From assembly GCF_020171285.1 (NCBI RefSeq), contig NZ_JAIUZI010000007.1, positions 186,001-250,000 of the forward strand: a DNA stretch of 64,000 bases, given 5' to 3'. The position numbers and the translations under genes are program-made. The stretch comes from Seohaeicola saemankumensis. GTDB taxonomy: Bacteria; Pseudomonadota; Alphaproteobacteria; Rhodobacterales; Rhodobacteraceae. The notes under the pieces were generated by a model that saw nothing but the letters and a program-made list of their open reading frames with translations, was not told the origin of the DNA and did no database searches. Positions 24,883 to 33,025 of the stretch are shown piece by piece. Position 1 is the first letter of the stretch; the number at the start of each line of letters is the position of its first letter.

Positions 24883-26799
24883 TCAGCCCGGCGTGTACCA
24901 GATCGGGGCGGAGTAGGCGCGTTCGGTGGTGGTCATGGGGACGTTGTCCGTCATTTCGACCTGAAAGCGCTTGGCCTCGTAGGCGGTCCAGCGGGGGGTG
25001 GGGATCTCCAGCACGCGGACGTAATAGAAGGCGCGCTGGTCCGGGTCGAAGTCGGGGTCCTGCCAGTAGGCCAGCAGCTCGGGCGCGCCGATGGTGTTGG
25101 TCCAGGTGGCGTTGGCGACATCGACGGTATTGCCGACGGAGGGCAGCTTGCCATCGGCGCCGGGGGTGCGGTCGCCGCTCCAGGCCACGTCATAGACCTT
25201 TTCGCCCCGGGTGCCGTCGGAATTCAGCCAGCCCTTGATCACCTGCACCCGGTCGAGATTGCCGCTGTAGGGATCCTTGAGCGCGGCGATCAGGAAGTTG
25301 GGCGCGCCGTCGCCGGTGCGGGCGGGCAGGTCGGCGCCCATCGGCACGCCCTTGGCATAGCCGATGTCGGCGGGCAGGCGGGAGCTGGCGTCATCCTCGG
25401 CAAAGTTCCAGCCGCCGAAGAAGCGCAGCATGATGCGCGAGCCGGTGGTGGCGTAGACCTCGCGCCGTTCAAAGGCGTCAAAGATCGCCGCGCGGGTGTT
25501 CTCGGTCGCCCAGACGCCGGCATAGCCGCCCGAGGCCTGTTGCCAGCCGTAGATGGTGAATTCGGGGTCGGGCGCCTCGATCACGATGTGTTCCCAGCGG
25601 TGCGGTTCCGGTTCGACGCCGGAGTGTTTGCCGAAGAAGTTGTCTTCCTCAACTGCGGCCATGCCGGTGTGGGCGTCGGTGGAGCCGATCTGGCCGACCT
25701 TGTAGGGGTTCACGCCCAGCTGTTCCTCGAGCAGGAGGCCGGTCTTGTAGGCCTCGCGCGAGTATTCGTATTGCAGCATGTCCTGGGTTTTGGCCTGGGT
25801 GCCGTTGAGGTTGGATTTGTCCCAGGTGTCGAAATCGGCGAATTCGTCGTCGGGCGAGAGGAACGGGTGCGCCTCGCTGTCGCCCTTGATCTGGGTGGTT
25901 TCGATCACCGGTTCAAACCGTTTGCGCAGGGCGGCCATTTCGGCGGTCAGCGGTGAGCCGTCGAAGTTCGACACGCTGAACAGGCGGCCGTTGGAGAGGT
26001 TGCCGTTGTGCGGGATGGCGAGCACGTCGCCGCCGGAGCGGTCCTCGAAATCGGCCATATAGGCCCAGAGATCCTCGGGGTTCTGGCTGTCGAATTGCGA
26101 GAACGGCACGGTCATGTTGGCGATGTCGGCCCCGTCGCGAAAGATCACGTTGCGGTGGATGTTGTCGCCGCCCTGCGATGTCCATTCATAGCCGATCAGC
26201 GCGGTGAACCGTCCCGGTTCGTTATAGCGGTCGGCCAGCGCGGTATAGGCCTGCCAGGCGTTCTTGACCGCCTTTGGGTTGTCGATGGGCACTTCGGTGC
26301 CCGACAGCGAAGCGACGATTTCCATGGCGGTGGCAAAGATCCGGTCGGCGTCGCCGGAGGTGAGTTCGTCGTACCAGGCCTTGCCCTGCTTGGTCGACAG
26401 GATCTCGGGGTCGCCGCCCAGCAGCTGCGGCATCAGCCCGTACATTTCCGAGTGGTCGGCGATCACCAGCCAGTCGAGCGGGCGGGACAGTTTGGCCTGC
26501 AATCCGTGGGTGGTGGTGACCTCTTCGCCGCGGGCAAAGCGAAAGGCGTTTTCCTGGCTCATCCGGGTCATGGTGCCGGCGTCGACGGAGACCTCGGTGT
26601 GCAGGTGGGTGTCGCCCCACAGAACCTGGGTCGGGAAGTTGCGCCCGGCGTAGGGCGAGAAGTGATCGGTTTCAAAATTCAGCGTGACGTCGTCCCGTGA
26701 GGGCAGCACGTCCTGAACCTGGGCAAAACCGGGGCCGGTGGCGGCGAGCGCAAGCACCGAGCCCAGAACCGATGTTTTCAACCTGTTTCGAATGTCCAC
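24883..26799 (-). CDS. Exported DUF3604 protein (PHP-like metallohydrolase)
   Basis: A 638-residue protein of the DUF3604 family. A signal peptide (VLGSVLALAATGPGFA) directs it to the periplasm. The PHP-type metal motif LWGDTHLHTEVSVDAG (His-x-His) follows, then WLVIADHSEMYGL and, later, IPHNGNLSNG and GSTDAHTGMAAVEEDNFFG, which supply further His and Asp ligands. The arrangement predicts a metal-dependent hydrolase, possibly a phosphoesterase, but no substrate is known. The start is a GTG at 26799 with GGGAGA about eight bases upstream. It converges on the peroxidase gene and lies between rplY and pth. Confidence 0.88.
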   Translation of the reverse strand: MDIRNRLKTSVLGSVLALAATGPGFAQVQDVLPSRDDVTLNFETDHFSPYAGRNFPTQVLWGDTHLHTEVSVDAGTMTRMSQENAFRFARGEEVTTTHGLQAKLSRPLDWLVIADHSEMYGLMPQLLGGDPEILSTKQGKAWYDELTSGDADRIFATAMEIVASLSGTEVPIDNPKAVKNAWQAYTALADRYNEPGRFTALIGYEWTSQGGDNIHRNVIFRDGADIANMTVPFSQFDSQNPEDLWAYMADFEDRSGGDVLAIPHNGNLSNGRLFSVSNFDGSPLTAEMAALRKRFEPVIETTQIKGDSEAHPFLSPDDEFADFDTWDKSNLNGTQAKTQDMLQYEYSREAYKTGLLLEEQLGVNPYKVGQIGSTDAHTGMAAVEEDNFFGKHSGVEPEPHRWEHIVIEAPDPEFTIYGWQQASGGYAGVWATENTRAAIFDAFERREVYATTGSRIMLRFFGGWNFAEDDASSRLPADIGYAKGVPMGADLPARTGDGAPNFLIAALKDPYSGNLDRVQVIKGWLNSDGTRGEKVYDVAWSGDRTPGADGKLPSVGNTVDVANATWTNTIGAPELLAYWQDPDFDPDQRAFYYVRVLEIPTPRWTAYEAKRFQVEMTDNVPMTTTERAYSAPIWYTPG

Positions 26800-26930
26800 T
26801 GTCGTTCTCCCAAAATGCGTTCCGAAAAATCTCCTGCGTCGGTCGGCCTCGTCGGGATGCTAACCCGATTCGGAAGAACCACAAAAAGATTGCCGGGGCG
26901 GGATGGGAGGCTGGCGGAGGTTGGCGCACG

Positions 26931-26959
26931 AAAACGGGGCCCGCGATGGGGCCCCGTTT
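26931..26959 (-). terminator. Rho-independent terminator of rplY
   Basis: An 11-bp stem (26932-26942 with 26949-26959) rich in G and C ends, on the minus strand, in TTTT at 26934-26931. It is 24 nt after the rplY stop codon. This shows that rplY and the genes beyond it are not read through to pth by simple operon continuation. Confidence 0.8.
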
Positions 26960-26983
26960 CCAGATCCGCGTGGATGGCGGAAA

Positions 26984-27628
26984 TTATTCGGCGGTTTCGC
27001 CGATCACTTCGACGTCTGCCGCATCGGTGTCTTCGTCTTCGTCGTCAGCCGAACGCAGGCCCGACGGGGCCGAGATGTTGGCGATCACGAAGTCGCGGTC
27101 GATGGTCGGCTTGGCGCCGGCGGGCAGGGTCACGTCAGAGATCGTGGCGGTGTCGCCGATGTCCATGCCGGTCAGGTCGATGGTGATGTGATCGGGGATG
27201 TCACCGGCGGTGACGACCAGTTCCACCTCGGGGCGCACGGCGGTCAGAACGCCGCCCTTGCGCAGGCCGGGGGCCGCGTCTTCGTTGATGAACTCGACGG
27301 GGATGAACAGGTTGATCTTGGTGGTGCGGCGCAGGCGCATCAGGTCGAGGTGCGTCGGCAGGTCCTTGACCACGTCACGCTGCACGTCGCGGCAGATGAC
27401 GCGGACGTCGTCGTGGCCTTCGACCTTGAGGTTGAACAGGGTCGATTTGAACCGCCCGGCCTTCAGCATCTTCAGCAGCTTGTTGAACGGGATGCTGATC
27501 GGCAGCGGGTCTGCGTCGCCACCAAATACAATGCCCGGAACCATGCCGTCGCGGCGTGCCTGACGAGCGGCGCCCTTGCCTGTCCCCGTCCGTTCCAGAG
27601 CTTCGAGATCAGGAATCTCACCAGCCAT
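26984..27628 (-). CDS. rplY: 50S ribosomal protein L25/general stress protein Ctc
   Basis: The long (Ctc-type) L25 binds 5S rRNA. The 214-residue protein has the L25 beta-barrel ([20 protein letters not shown], then [29 protein letters not shown]) and the C-terminal TL5 domain ([36 protein letters not shown]), ending in an acidic tail ([17 protein letters not shown]). The ATG at 27628 has TTGGAGAA seven bases upstream. In most alphaproteobacteria pth follows directly; here a terminator and two unrelated genes intervene. Confidence 0.95.
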   Translation of the reverse strand: MAGEIPDLEALERTGTGKGAARQARRDGMVPGIVFGGDADPLPISIPFNKLLKMLKAGRFKSTLFNLKVEGHDDVRVICRDVQRDVVKDLPTHLDLMRLRRTTKINLFIPVEFINEDAAPGLRKGGVLTAVRPEVELVVTAGDIPDHITIDLTGMDIGDTATISDVTLPAGAKPTIDRDFVIANISAPSGLRSADDEDEDTDAADVEVIGETAE

Positions 27629-27754
27629 GTTAATTCTCCAATGTAAGGGCGGGGCTCCTCCAAGGCTGTAGTCCCCGCGTGAAGCCGCGCACTTACACCG
27701 GATATCCGGTCTTGAAAAGGGCAAATCCGCCCTGTTTCACCTCTGTGGCGTGGG

Positions 27755-27778
27755 GGCAGGCCCGGAGCCGGGCCTGCC
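27755..27778. terminator. Hairpin downstream of the LldD-like gene
   Basis: A 10-bp GC stem (27755-27764 with 27769-27778) and a GAGC loop lie 20 nt downstream of the minus-strand LldD-like stop codon. No T-tract is present. Confidence 0.45.
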
Positions 27779-27798
27779 TGTGCGGTCTGGCCCCGCGA

Positions 27799-28962
27799 TC
27801 AGGCCCAGCGGCCGGCGAAACCTTCCGGGATCAGCAGGTGGTCGCGGCTGAGCTTTTGCACGTCGGTGACGCCGCAGAGGCCCATGGAGAGGTCGAGTTC
27901 CTTCTGGATCACCTCAAGCGCGGTGGTCACGCCTTGCTCTCCCATGGCGCCCAGCCCGTAGATGTAGGCGCGGCCGATGTAGGTGCCCTTGGCCCCCATC
28001 GCCAGCGCCTTGAGCACGTCCTGACCCGAGCGGATGCCGCTGTCGAGGTGCACTTCGATCTTGTCGCCGACCGCTTCGACGATCTCTTCGAGCACCCGGA
28101 TCGAGCTGAGCGCGCCGTCAAGCTGGCGGCCGCCGTGGTTGGAGACGATGATCGCGTCGGCGCCCACGTTCAGCGCCTCGCGGGCGTCGCGCACGTCGAG
28201 GATGCCCTTGATGATCAGCGGGCCGTCCCACATCTTGCGGAATTCGCGGATGCGGTCCCAGTCGAGCGCCTGGTCAAAGGATTCATTTGTCCAGGTGCCC
28301 AGCGACGAGGGGTCTTTGACCCCCTTGGCGTGGCCGACGATATTGCCGAAGAACCGCCTTTTGGTGCCCAGCATGCCAAGGCCCCACTGCACCTTGGTCA
28401 TCATGTTGGTGACCGATTTGACGGTCAGTTTCGGCGGGGCAGAGAGGCCGTTCTTGAGGTCCTTGTGGCGCTGGCCCAGCAGTTGCAGGTCGACCGTGAT
28501 GACGGCGGCCGAACATTTCGCGGCCTTGGCGCGGTCGAACAGGCGCTGCATGAAATCGTCGTCCTTGAGGGTGTAGACCTGCAGCCAGAAGGGTTTGGTG
28601 GTGTGTTCGGCGACATCCTCGATCGAGCAGATCGACATGGTCGAGAGGGTGAAGGGCACGCCGAATTTCTCGGCGGCGCGGGCGGCCTTGATCTCGCCAT
28701 CGGCGCATTGCATGCCAGTCAGCCCGACGGGGGCCAGCGCCACCGGCATCGCCACGTCCTGGCCGATCATCTGGCTGTTGGTGGTGCGGCCGGTCATGTC
28801 GATCGCCACCCGCTGGCGCAGACGGATATCGGCGAAATCAGAGGTGTTTTCGCGGAAGGTCTGTTCCGTCCAGCTGCCGCTTTCGGCGTAGTCGTAGAAC
28901 ATGCGCGGCACGCGGCGTTCGTAGATGCGCTTGAGGTCGTCGATATTGGTGATCACCGGCAT
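27799..28962 (-). CDS. lldD: FMN-dependent alpha-hydroxy acid dehydrogenase (L-lactate dehydrogenase-like)
   Basis: A 387-residue TIM-barrel flavoprotein of the LldD/glycolate-oxidase family, which oxidises L-2-hydroxy acids and passes electrons to quinone or oxygen. The N-terminus has RRVPRMFYDYAESGSWTEQT, the active-site Tyr lies in VYTLKD (LQVYTLKDDDFMQR), VTVD-type strand IITVDLQLLGQRHKD follows, the catalytic lysine is in LIIKGILDVRDAREAL, and the active-site His is in IIVSNHGGRQLDGALSS. The late HLDSGIRSGQDVLKALAMG binds the FMN phosphate. Lactate is the likeliest substrate, but mandelate or glycolate cannot be excluded. AGGA precedes the ATG by eight bases. An 11-bp triple repeat lies upstream. 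Confidence 0.9.
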   Translation of the reverse strand: MPVITNIDDLKRIYERRVPRMFYDYAESGSWTEQTFRENTSDFADIRLRQRVAIDMTGRTTNSQMIGQDVAMPVALAPVGLTGMQCADGEIKAARAAEKFGVPFTLSTMSICSIEDVAEHTTKPFWLQVYTLKDDDFMQRLFDRAKAAKCSAAVITVDLQLLGQRHKDLKNGLSAPPKLTVKSVTNMMTKVQWGLGMLGTKRRFFGNIVGHAKGVKDPSSLGTWTNESFDQALDWDRIREFRKMWDGPLIIKGILDVRDAREALNVGADAIIVSNHGGRQLDGALSSIRVLEEIVEAVGDKIEVHLDSGIRSGQDVLKALAMGAKGTYIGRAYIYGLGAMGEQGVTTALEVIQKELDLSMGLCGVTDVQKLSRDHLLIPEGFAGRWA

Positions 28963-29043
28963 GGCGAGTCCTACCCTCTGCTATTGGTCAAGTTTCATTA
29001 CCGATTTCGGGCCGGTTTCTCAATGAGACATTCTGTGGGCCGG

Positions 29044-29074
29044 TGTCGGAGTAATGTCGGAGTGATGTCGGGGG
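29044..29074. repeat. Triple 11-bp direct repeat between lldD-like and HMG-CoA reductase genes
   Basis: TGTCGGAGT begins at 29044 and 29055, and TGTCGGGGG at 29066, giving an exact 11-bp period. It lies about 80 bp upstream of the LldD-like start and 180 bp upstream of the reductase start. Such one-turn-spaced direct repeats are typical of cooperative activator sites, but no factor can be named. Confidence 0.55.
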
Positions 29075-29256
29075 CGGGGCCCGCCGGGCGATGGCGCGGC
29101 CCGGTGGGGATCGGCGGGGAGGGGTGCGGCAATTTTCGAAAGTGAGGTATGGTGTGGTGGTGTGCTATTTTTGGGCATGGAGGCGCGTTTGCCATGGCTG
29201 GTCCGGTATTGCCGGCGATCACCGGTCGGCACGTATACGGAGCGAGGGAACATCAG

Positions 29257-30444
29257 ATGAGCGAAGACGCGGGACGGGCAAGGGGGGCGGTGCCCCGCCG
29301 GGACGATGATTACAGCGCGCAGGCGGCGGCCGAGCGGCGACGCTTTGCCCAGGAGCATACCGGCGCCGCGCTTGCCCATGTCGGCCATTTCTCGGTCGAT
29401 CCGGCGGAACTGGCCGGCAATATCGAGAATTTCACCGGGGTTGCGCAGGTGCCCATCGGCCTGGCCGGTCCGCTGCTGATCGACGGTGAACATGCGCAGG
29501 GCGAATTCTACATTCCGCTCGCGACCACCGAGGGGACATTGGTGGCCAGCTATAACCGGGGCATGCGTCTGCTGGGCGAATGCGGCGGGGTCAGGACGAC
29601 CGTGGTCGAACAGGCGATGCAGCGGGCGCCGGTGTTCAGCTTTGGCGATGCCCGGCAGGCCCGCGCCTTTGGTGTCTGGGTCGATGAGAACTACGCGGGT
29701 ATCAAGGCGGCGGCAGAGGAGACCACCTGGTCGGGCAGGCTGATCGGGATCGAGAAATACTCGGTCGGCGCGATGAAGTACCTCAGGTTCAATTTCACCA
29801 CCGCCGACGCGGCCGGGCAGAACATGGTCGGCAAGGCGACACTGGCCGCCTGCGAATGGATCCGCGCGCTGTATCCCGGCGGGATCGACTATGTGCTGTC
29901 TGGCAATATCGACACCGACAAGAAGCATTCGCAGCTGAACGTGATCAACACGCGGGGCCGCCGGGTCATTGCCGAGGCGGTGATCCCCAACGCAACCATG
30001 CAGCGCATCATGGGAGTGGATACCGCGACGCTGTTCCGGTCGCGGCAACTGTCCAACGTGGGCACTCTGATTTCGGGGGCGTGCAACAACGGGTCGCATT
30101 CGGCAAACGGCATCACCGCGATGTTCATCGCCACCGGTCAGGACGTGGCCAACGTGGCGGAATCCCATGCCGCGATCGTCTATACGCAGCTGCGCGACAA
30201 CGGCGATTATTACTGGTCGATCACCCTGCCCAGCCTGATCCTGGCGACCTATGGCGGCGGCACCGGGTTGCCGACGCAGAAAGAATGCCTGGAGCTGCTG
30301 GGCTGTTACGGGTCGGGCAAGGCGGACAAGCTGGCCGAGATCGTCGCGGCAACGGTTCTGGCCGGGGAAACCTCGCTGGGCAGCGCCATTCTGGCGGGCG
30401 ATTGGGTGAGCAGCCACGACGCGCTGGGCCGGAACCGGCCCTAG
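29257..30444 (+). CDS. Hydroxymethylglutaryl-CoA reductase, class I
   Basis: HMG-CoA reductase makes mevalonate from HMG-CoA with NADPH. The 395-residue catalytic domain shows IENFTGVAQVPIGLAGPLLI, the catalytic Glu in ATTEGTLVASYNRG, the Lys in SGNIDTDKKHSQLN, the Asp in ATGQDVANVAESHA, and the C-terminal His in DWVSSHDALGRNRP; the ATYGGGTGLPTQ and AGETSLGSAI segments fit class I rather than the Pseudomonas class II enzyme. The ATG at 29257 (AGGGA upstream) starts just before the conserved domain; an ATG at 29194 with GGAGG is the alternative. No other mevalonate genes are in the window, so its pathway partner is unknown. Confidence 0.92.
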   Translation: MSEDAGRARGAVPRRDDDYSAQAAAERRRFAQEHTGAALAHVGHFSVDPAELAGNIENFTGVAQVPIGLAGPLLIDGEHAQGEFYIPLATTEGTLVASYNRGMRLLGECGGVRTTVVEQAMQRAPVFSFGDARQARAFGVWVDENYAGIKAAAEETTWSGRLIGIEKYSVGAMKYLRFNFTTADAAGQNMVGKATLAACEWIRALYPGGIDYVLSGNIDTDKKHSQLNVINTRGRRVIAEAVIPNATMQRIMGVDTATLFRSRQLSNVGTLISGACNNGSHSANGITAMFIATGQDVANVAESHAAIVYTQLRDNGDYYWSITLPSLILATYGGGTGLPTQKECLELLGCYGSGKADKLAEIVAATVLAGETSLGSAILAGDWVSSHDALGRNRP

Positions 30445-30572
30445 GGCGACCGGGGGGGGCAGGGGGTGACGTAACGGAACGGCCCCGCCGCGAGCGCGGC
30501 GGCGGAAACGGTTTGACCCCGACCGGCGGCGGGGGCAGATCAGGAGCGATCAGACCAAGGACCTCTGCCGCG

Positions 30573-31022
30573 ATGTATTTCGAAGATTTCACCCCCGGAT
30601 TCCGTTTTGCCCATGGTAGCCGCACGCTGACCCGCGATGCGATCATCGCCTATGCGCGCCAGTGGGATCCGCAGCCGTTCCACGTGGACGAGGCCGCCGC
30701 CGAGGCGTCGCCCTATGGCGGGCTGATCGCCAGCGGCTGGCACACGCTGGGCGAGGCGTTCAACCTGATCCTCGAAGCGGTGGACTGGTCGAAATGTTCG
30801 ATGGGATCGCCCGGTATCGACGAGGTGCGCTGGCTGCGCCCGGTGCGGCCCGGCGACAGCCTGCACATCACGGGCGAGGTGCTGAGCGCGCGGGCGTCGG
30901 CGTCAAAGCCGGACCGGGGCTTTGCCAATATCCGCTACGAGATCTTCAACCAGCACGACGAGAAGGTCGCGGGCTATATCGGCATTCACATGCTGCGCTG
31001 CCGGCCGGCGGCGGACGGCTGA
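30573..31022 (+). CDS. MaoC-family (R)-specific enoyl-CoA hydratase-like protein
   Basis: A 149-residue single hot-dog-fold protein of the MaoC family. The hydratase signature is ARQWDPQPFHVDEAAAEASP, with the Asp and His of the active-site loop, followed by PYGGLIASGWHTLGEAFNL and the strand-rich RWLRPVRPGDSLHITGEVLS. The C-terminus is IGIHMLRC. Members hydrate enoyl-CoA thioesters in fatty acid or PHA metabolism or act on related dehydration steps. The start ATG at 30573 is consistent with the family's MYFEDFTPG N-terminus. It is 128 nt after the HMG-CoA reductase gene and not tightly coupled to it. Confidence 0.9.
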   Translation: MYFEDFTPGFRFAHGSRTLTRDAIIAYARQWDPQPFHVDEAAAEASPYGGLIASGWHTLGEAFNLILEAVDWSKCSMGSPGIDEVRWLRPVRPGDSLHITGEVLSARASASKPDRGFANIRYEIFNQHDEKVAGYIGIHMLRCRPAADG

Positions 31023-31086
31023 CTTGATCCAGCGCAACGACGCAGTCTGACCGGTCTCCCACCCTTGCAGGGGAGGGGGTGACGTG

Positions 31087-31995
31087 ATGCAATCTGTTGC
31101 GCGGTTCTGGCTGTTGGTTGGGGTGTGGGTGATGGTTCCGGCCATTGCCGTGGCGAATATGCCGTTGGGTCCGTTCTTTGGCGCGGTGCGGCTGGCATAC
31201 TGGCCGGTCGCGCCGGTGGCCGTCCTGATCGAAGTTGTGGCGCTGAAGCTGTTTTTCGACCTGTCGTGGAAACAGGCGGCAACGGTGGGGGTGCTGGTCA
31301 ACGTGATCACCGCCGTGGTGGGCGTGCCGCTCTATCCCGTCATATCCTTGGCGCTCTATCCGGTTCTTACACCGTTCGTGACCGGGGTGTTCGGATATGG
31401 GGCAATGGTGGAGGTAGGTGCGCTGAGTTTCGGCTTTGGCGTGCTGGATGCGGGGCTGGAGTTGCTCTTGCTGCGCCATCTGTTCAAGGTTTCGATCACC
31501 CTCGGCCGTGGCCTGGCGTTCCTCATCGCCAACCTTCTGAGCGCCGCTGTGCTGTTCGGTGCGATCTACTGGAGCGAGATCTCGTCACGGTTGTCGGAAG
31601 AGGAATTCCAGTCGGTGATGCAGGCGCATGACGCCGAAATCGCGGTGCTGGCGGAACTGTTGGCGGAGTTGCCGGGTCATTTCGTATACAACTCCGAAGC
31701 GCGGCTCGATCCGCTTTTTCATGAGGCGTGGACGGAGACCTGGGGAAACCGGCTGGACAGTATGACAGTGCGCGAGGTGCAGGTTGTTGTCGGACCCGAC
31801 CTGGAAGTTCTCAAGTCTGACCGACTACCCGGTGAACGGCGATTGGCGGCAATACGCAGCGAAGGGGATACGCGCATGCAGCGCGTTCTGATCGGAGAGG
31901 GGCGGACCTTCTACACCGTGACGCTGGTTTACGACGGGATCACACGGTTTTACTCCGTCAGCGGGCTGTTTCCCGCCTCGGACCCGCCGGATTAA
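31087..31995 (+). CDS. Hypothetical multi-pass membrane protein with soluble tail
   Basis: A 302-residue protein I do not recognise. About four or five hydrophobic segments occupy residues 5-175 (for example FWLLVGVWVMVPAIAVANM, then PVAPVAVLIEVVALKLFF, VGVLVNVITAVVGVPLYPVI and LAFLIANLLSAAVLFGAIY). The C-terminal 120 residues are soluble and acidic (SEEEFQSVMQAHDAEIAVLA, then a strand-rich VREVQVVVGPDLEVLKSDRL and FYTVTLVYDGITRFYSVSGL). A GGGGAGGGGG run lies nine bases before the ATG. Lower GC at several places hints at a recent arrival. It ends just before a repeat-like inverted element that it shares with the convergent trpA. Confidence 0.75.
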   Translation: MQSVARFWLLVGVWVMVPAIAVANMPLGPFFGAVRLAYWPVAPVAVLIEVVALKLFFDLSWKQAATVGVLVNVITAVVGVPLYPVISLALYPVLTPFVTGVFGYGAMVEVGALSFGFGVLDAGLELLLLRHLFKVSITLGRGLAFLIANLLSAAVLFGAIYWSEISSRLSEEEFQSVMQAHDAEIAVLAELLAELPGHFVYNSEARLDPLFHEAWTETWGNRLDSMTVREVQVVVGPDLEVLKSDRLPGERRLAAIRSEGDTRMQRVLIGEGRTFYTVTLVYDGITRFYSVSGLFPASDPPD

Positions 31996-31996
31996 A

Positions 31997-32098
31997 GCGT
32001 TTCGGGTCAAACCTGAAACGCCTTTCGCTGTCTTTCGCCGTTGGCTCGAACGCGAAACGCGTTCCACGATGTCTCGGGTAAGACCCGAAGCGCTCTAG
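31997..32098. repeat. Pair of facing hairpin elements between converging genes
   Basis: GCGTTTCGGGT and ACCTGAAACGC (31997-32007 and 32011-32021) form an 11-bp hairpin with a CAA loop. At 32083-32093 the inverse complement GCGCTTCGGGT of a very similar arm occurs, with TCGGGT/ACCCGA (32074-32079 and 32083-32088) as its hairpin. Between them lies CGCGAAACGCG (32051-32061). The two related arms face each other and separate the membrane protein stop (31995) from the trpA stop (32095). Probably a bidirectional terminator made of copies of a small dispersed repeat. Confidence 0.55.
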
Positions 32099-32886
32099 GC
32101 GGCGTGGGCGCCGTCGGAGAGGGTTTTGACAAAGGCCAGCACCTCGGCCACCGGTTTGCCCTCGGCGATCTGGTTGACGATGGCCGAGCCCACCACGGCG
32201 CCATCGGCGACGCTGGCGATGGATTGCGATTTCTCGGGTGTATTGATGCCAAAGCCCACGATCACCGGCAGGTCGGTCTGTGCCTTGATGCGGGCGACCT
32301 CGGGGCCGACGTCGGCGGCCTGCGCCTGGGCCGAGCCGGTGATGCCCGTGATCGAGACGTAGTAGACAAAGCCGGAGGTGTTCTGCAGCACCTTGGGCAG
32401 GCGTTTGTCGTCGGTGGTGGGCGTCGCCAGCCGGATGAAGTTCAGCCCCGCCTTTTGCGCCGGAATGCAGAGTTCTTCGTCTTCCTCGGGCGGCAGGTCG
32501 ACCACGATCAGCCCGTCGATGCCGGCCTCTTTCGCCTGTTCCAGGAACAGATCGACGCCGCGCGAATAGATCGGGTTGTAATAGCCCATCATCACGATGG
32601 GCGTGGTGTCGTCGCCCTCGCGGAACCGGCGGGCGAGTTCCAGCGTGCGGTCCAGCGTCATGCCGCCGTCGAGCGCGCGTTGCCCGGCCAACTGGATGGT
32701 GGGGCCGTCGGCCATCGGGTCGGTAAAGGGCAGGCCGAGTTCGATGATGTCGACCCCGGCGCCGGGCAGGCCCCTGACCACCTCAAGCGAGGTGTCGAAA
32801 TCGGGGTCGCCGGCCATGACATAGGCCACGAACGCCTTTTTGTTGCGGCTGTTGAGATCTGCGAATTTGGCGTCGATACGGGTCAT
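32095..32886 (-). CDS. trpA: Tryptophan synthase alpha chain
   Basis: TrpA cleaves indole-glycerol phosphate and channels indole to TrpB. The 263-residue barrel has the catalytic Glu in [20 protein letters not shown] with the catalytic Asp in the same segment, [40 protein letters not shown], and the phosphate-binding [11 protein letters not shown] and GAVVGSAIV. It is on the minus strand 13 kb from trpB and shares no operon with it. The end of the gene abuts a small inverted-repeat element. No anomaly in the protein. Confidence 0.96.
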   Translation of the reverse strand: MTRIDAKFADLNSRNKKAFVAYVMAGDPDFDTSLEVVRGLPGAGVDIIELGLPFTDPMADGPTIQLAGQRALDGGMTLDRTLELARRFREGDDTTPIVMMGYYNPIYSRGVDLFLEQAKEAGIDGLIVVDLPPEEDEELCIPAQKAGLNFIRLATPTTDDKRLPKVLQNTSGFVYYVSITGITGSAQAQAADVGPEVARIKAQTDLPVIVGFGINTPEKSQSIASVADGAVVGSAIVNQIAEGKPVAEVLAFVKTLSDGAHAA

Positions 32887-33001
32887 TGCGGCTGTCCTTC
32901 GTCGGTTCCGACTGCCATGCCAAATGCGGGTGGGGAAATCAATGCACCTTTCGCGCGTGGGGCGAAATGGCTTGGCTTGGGCGGCGCGATGGGGTCATCT
33001 G

Positions 33002-33015
33002 CTGACAGCTGTCAG
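33002..33015. promoter_or_regulatory. Perfect 14-bp palindrome upstream of the SDR gene
   Basis: CTGACAGCTGTCAG (33002-33015) is a perfect palindrome ending ten bases before the SDR start codon and overlapping its ribosome-binding region. It looks like a dimeric operator, but no regulator gene is adjacent. Confidence 0.35.
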
Positions 33016-33025
33016 GGAGGACGAC

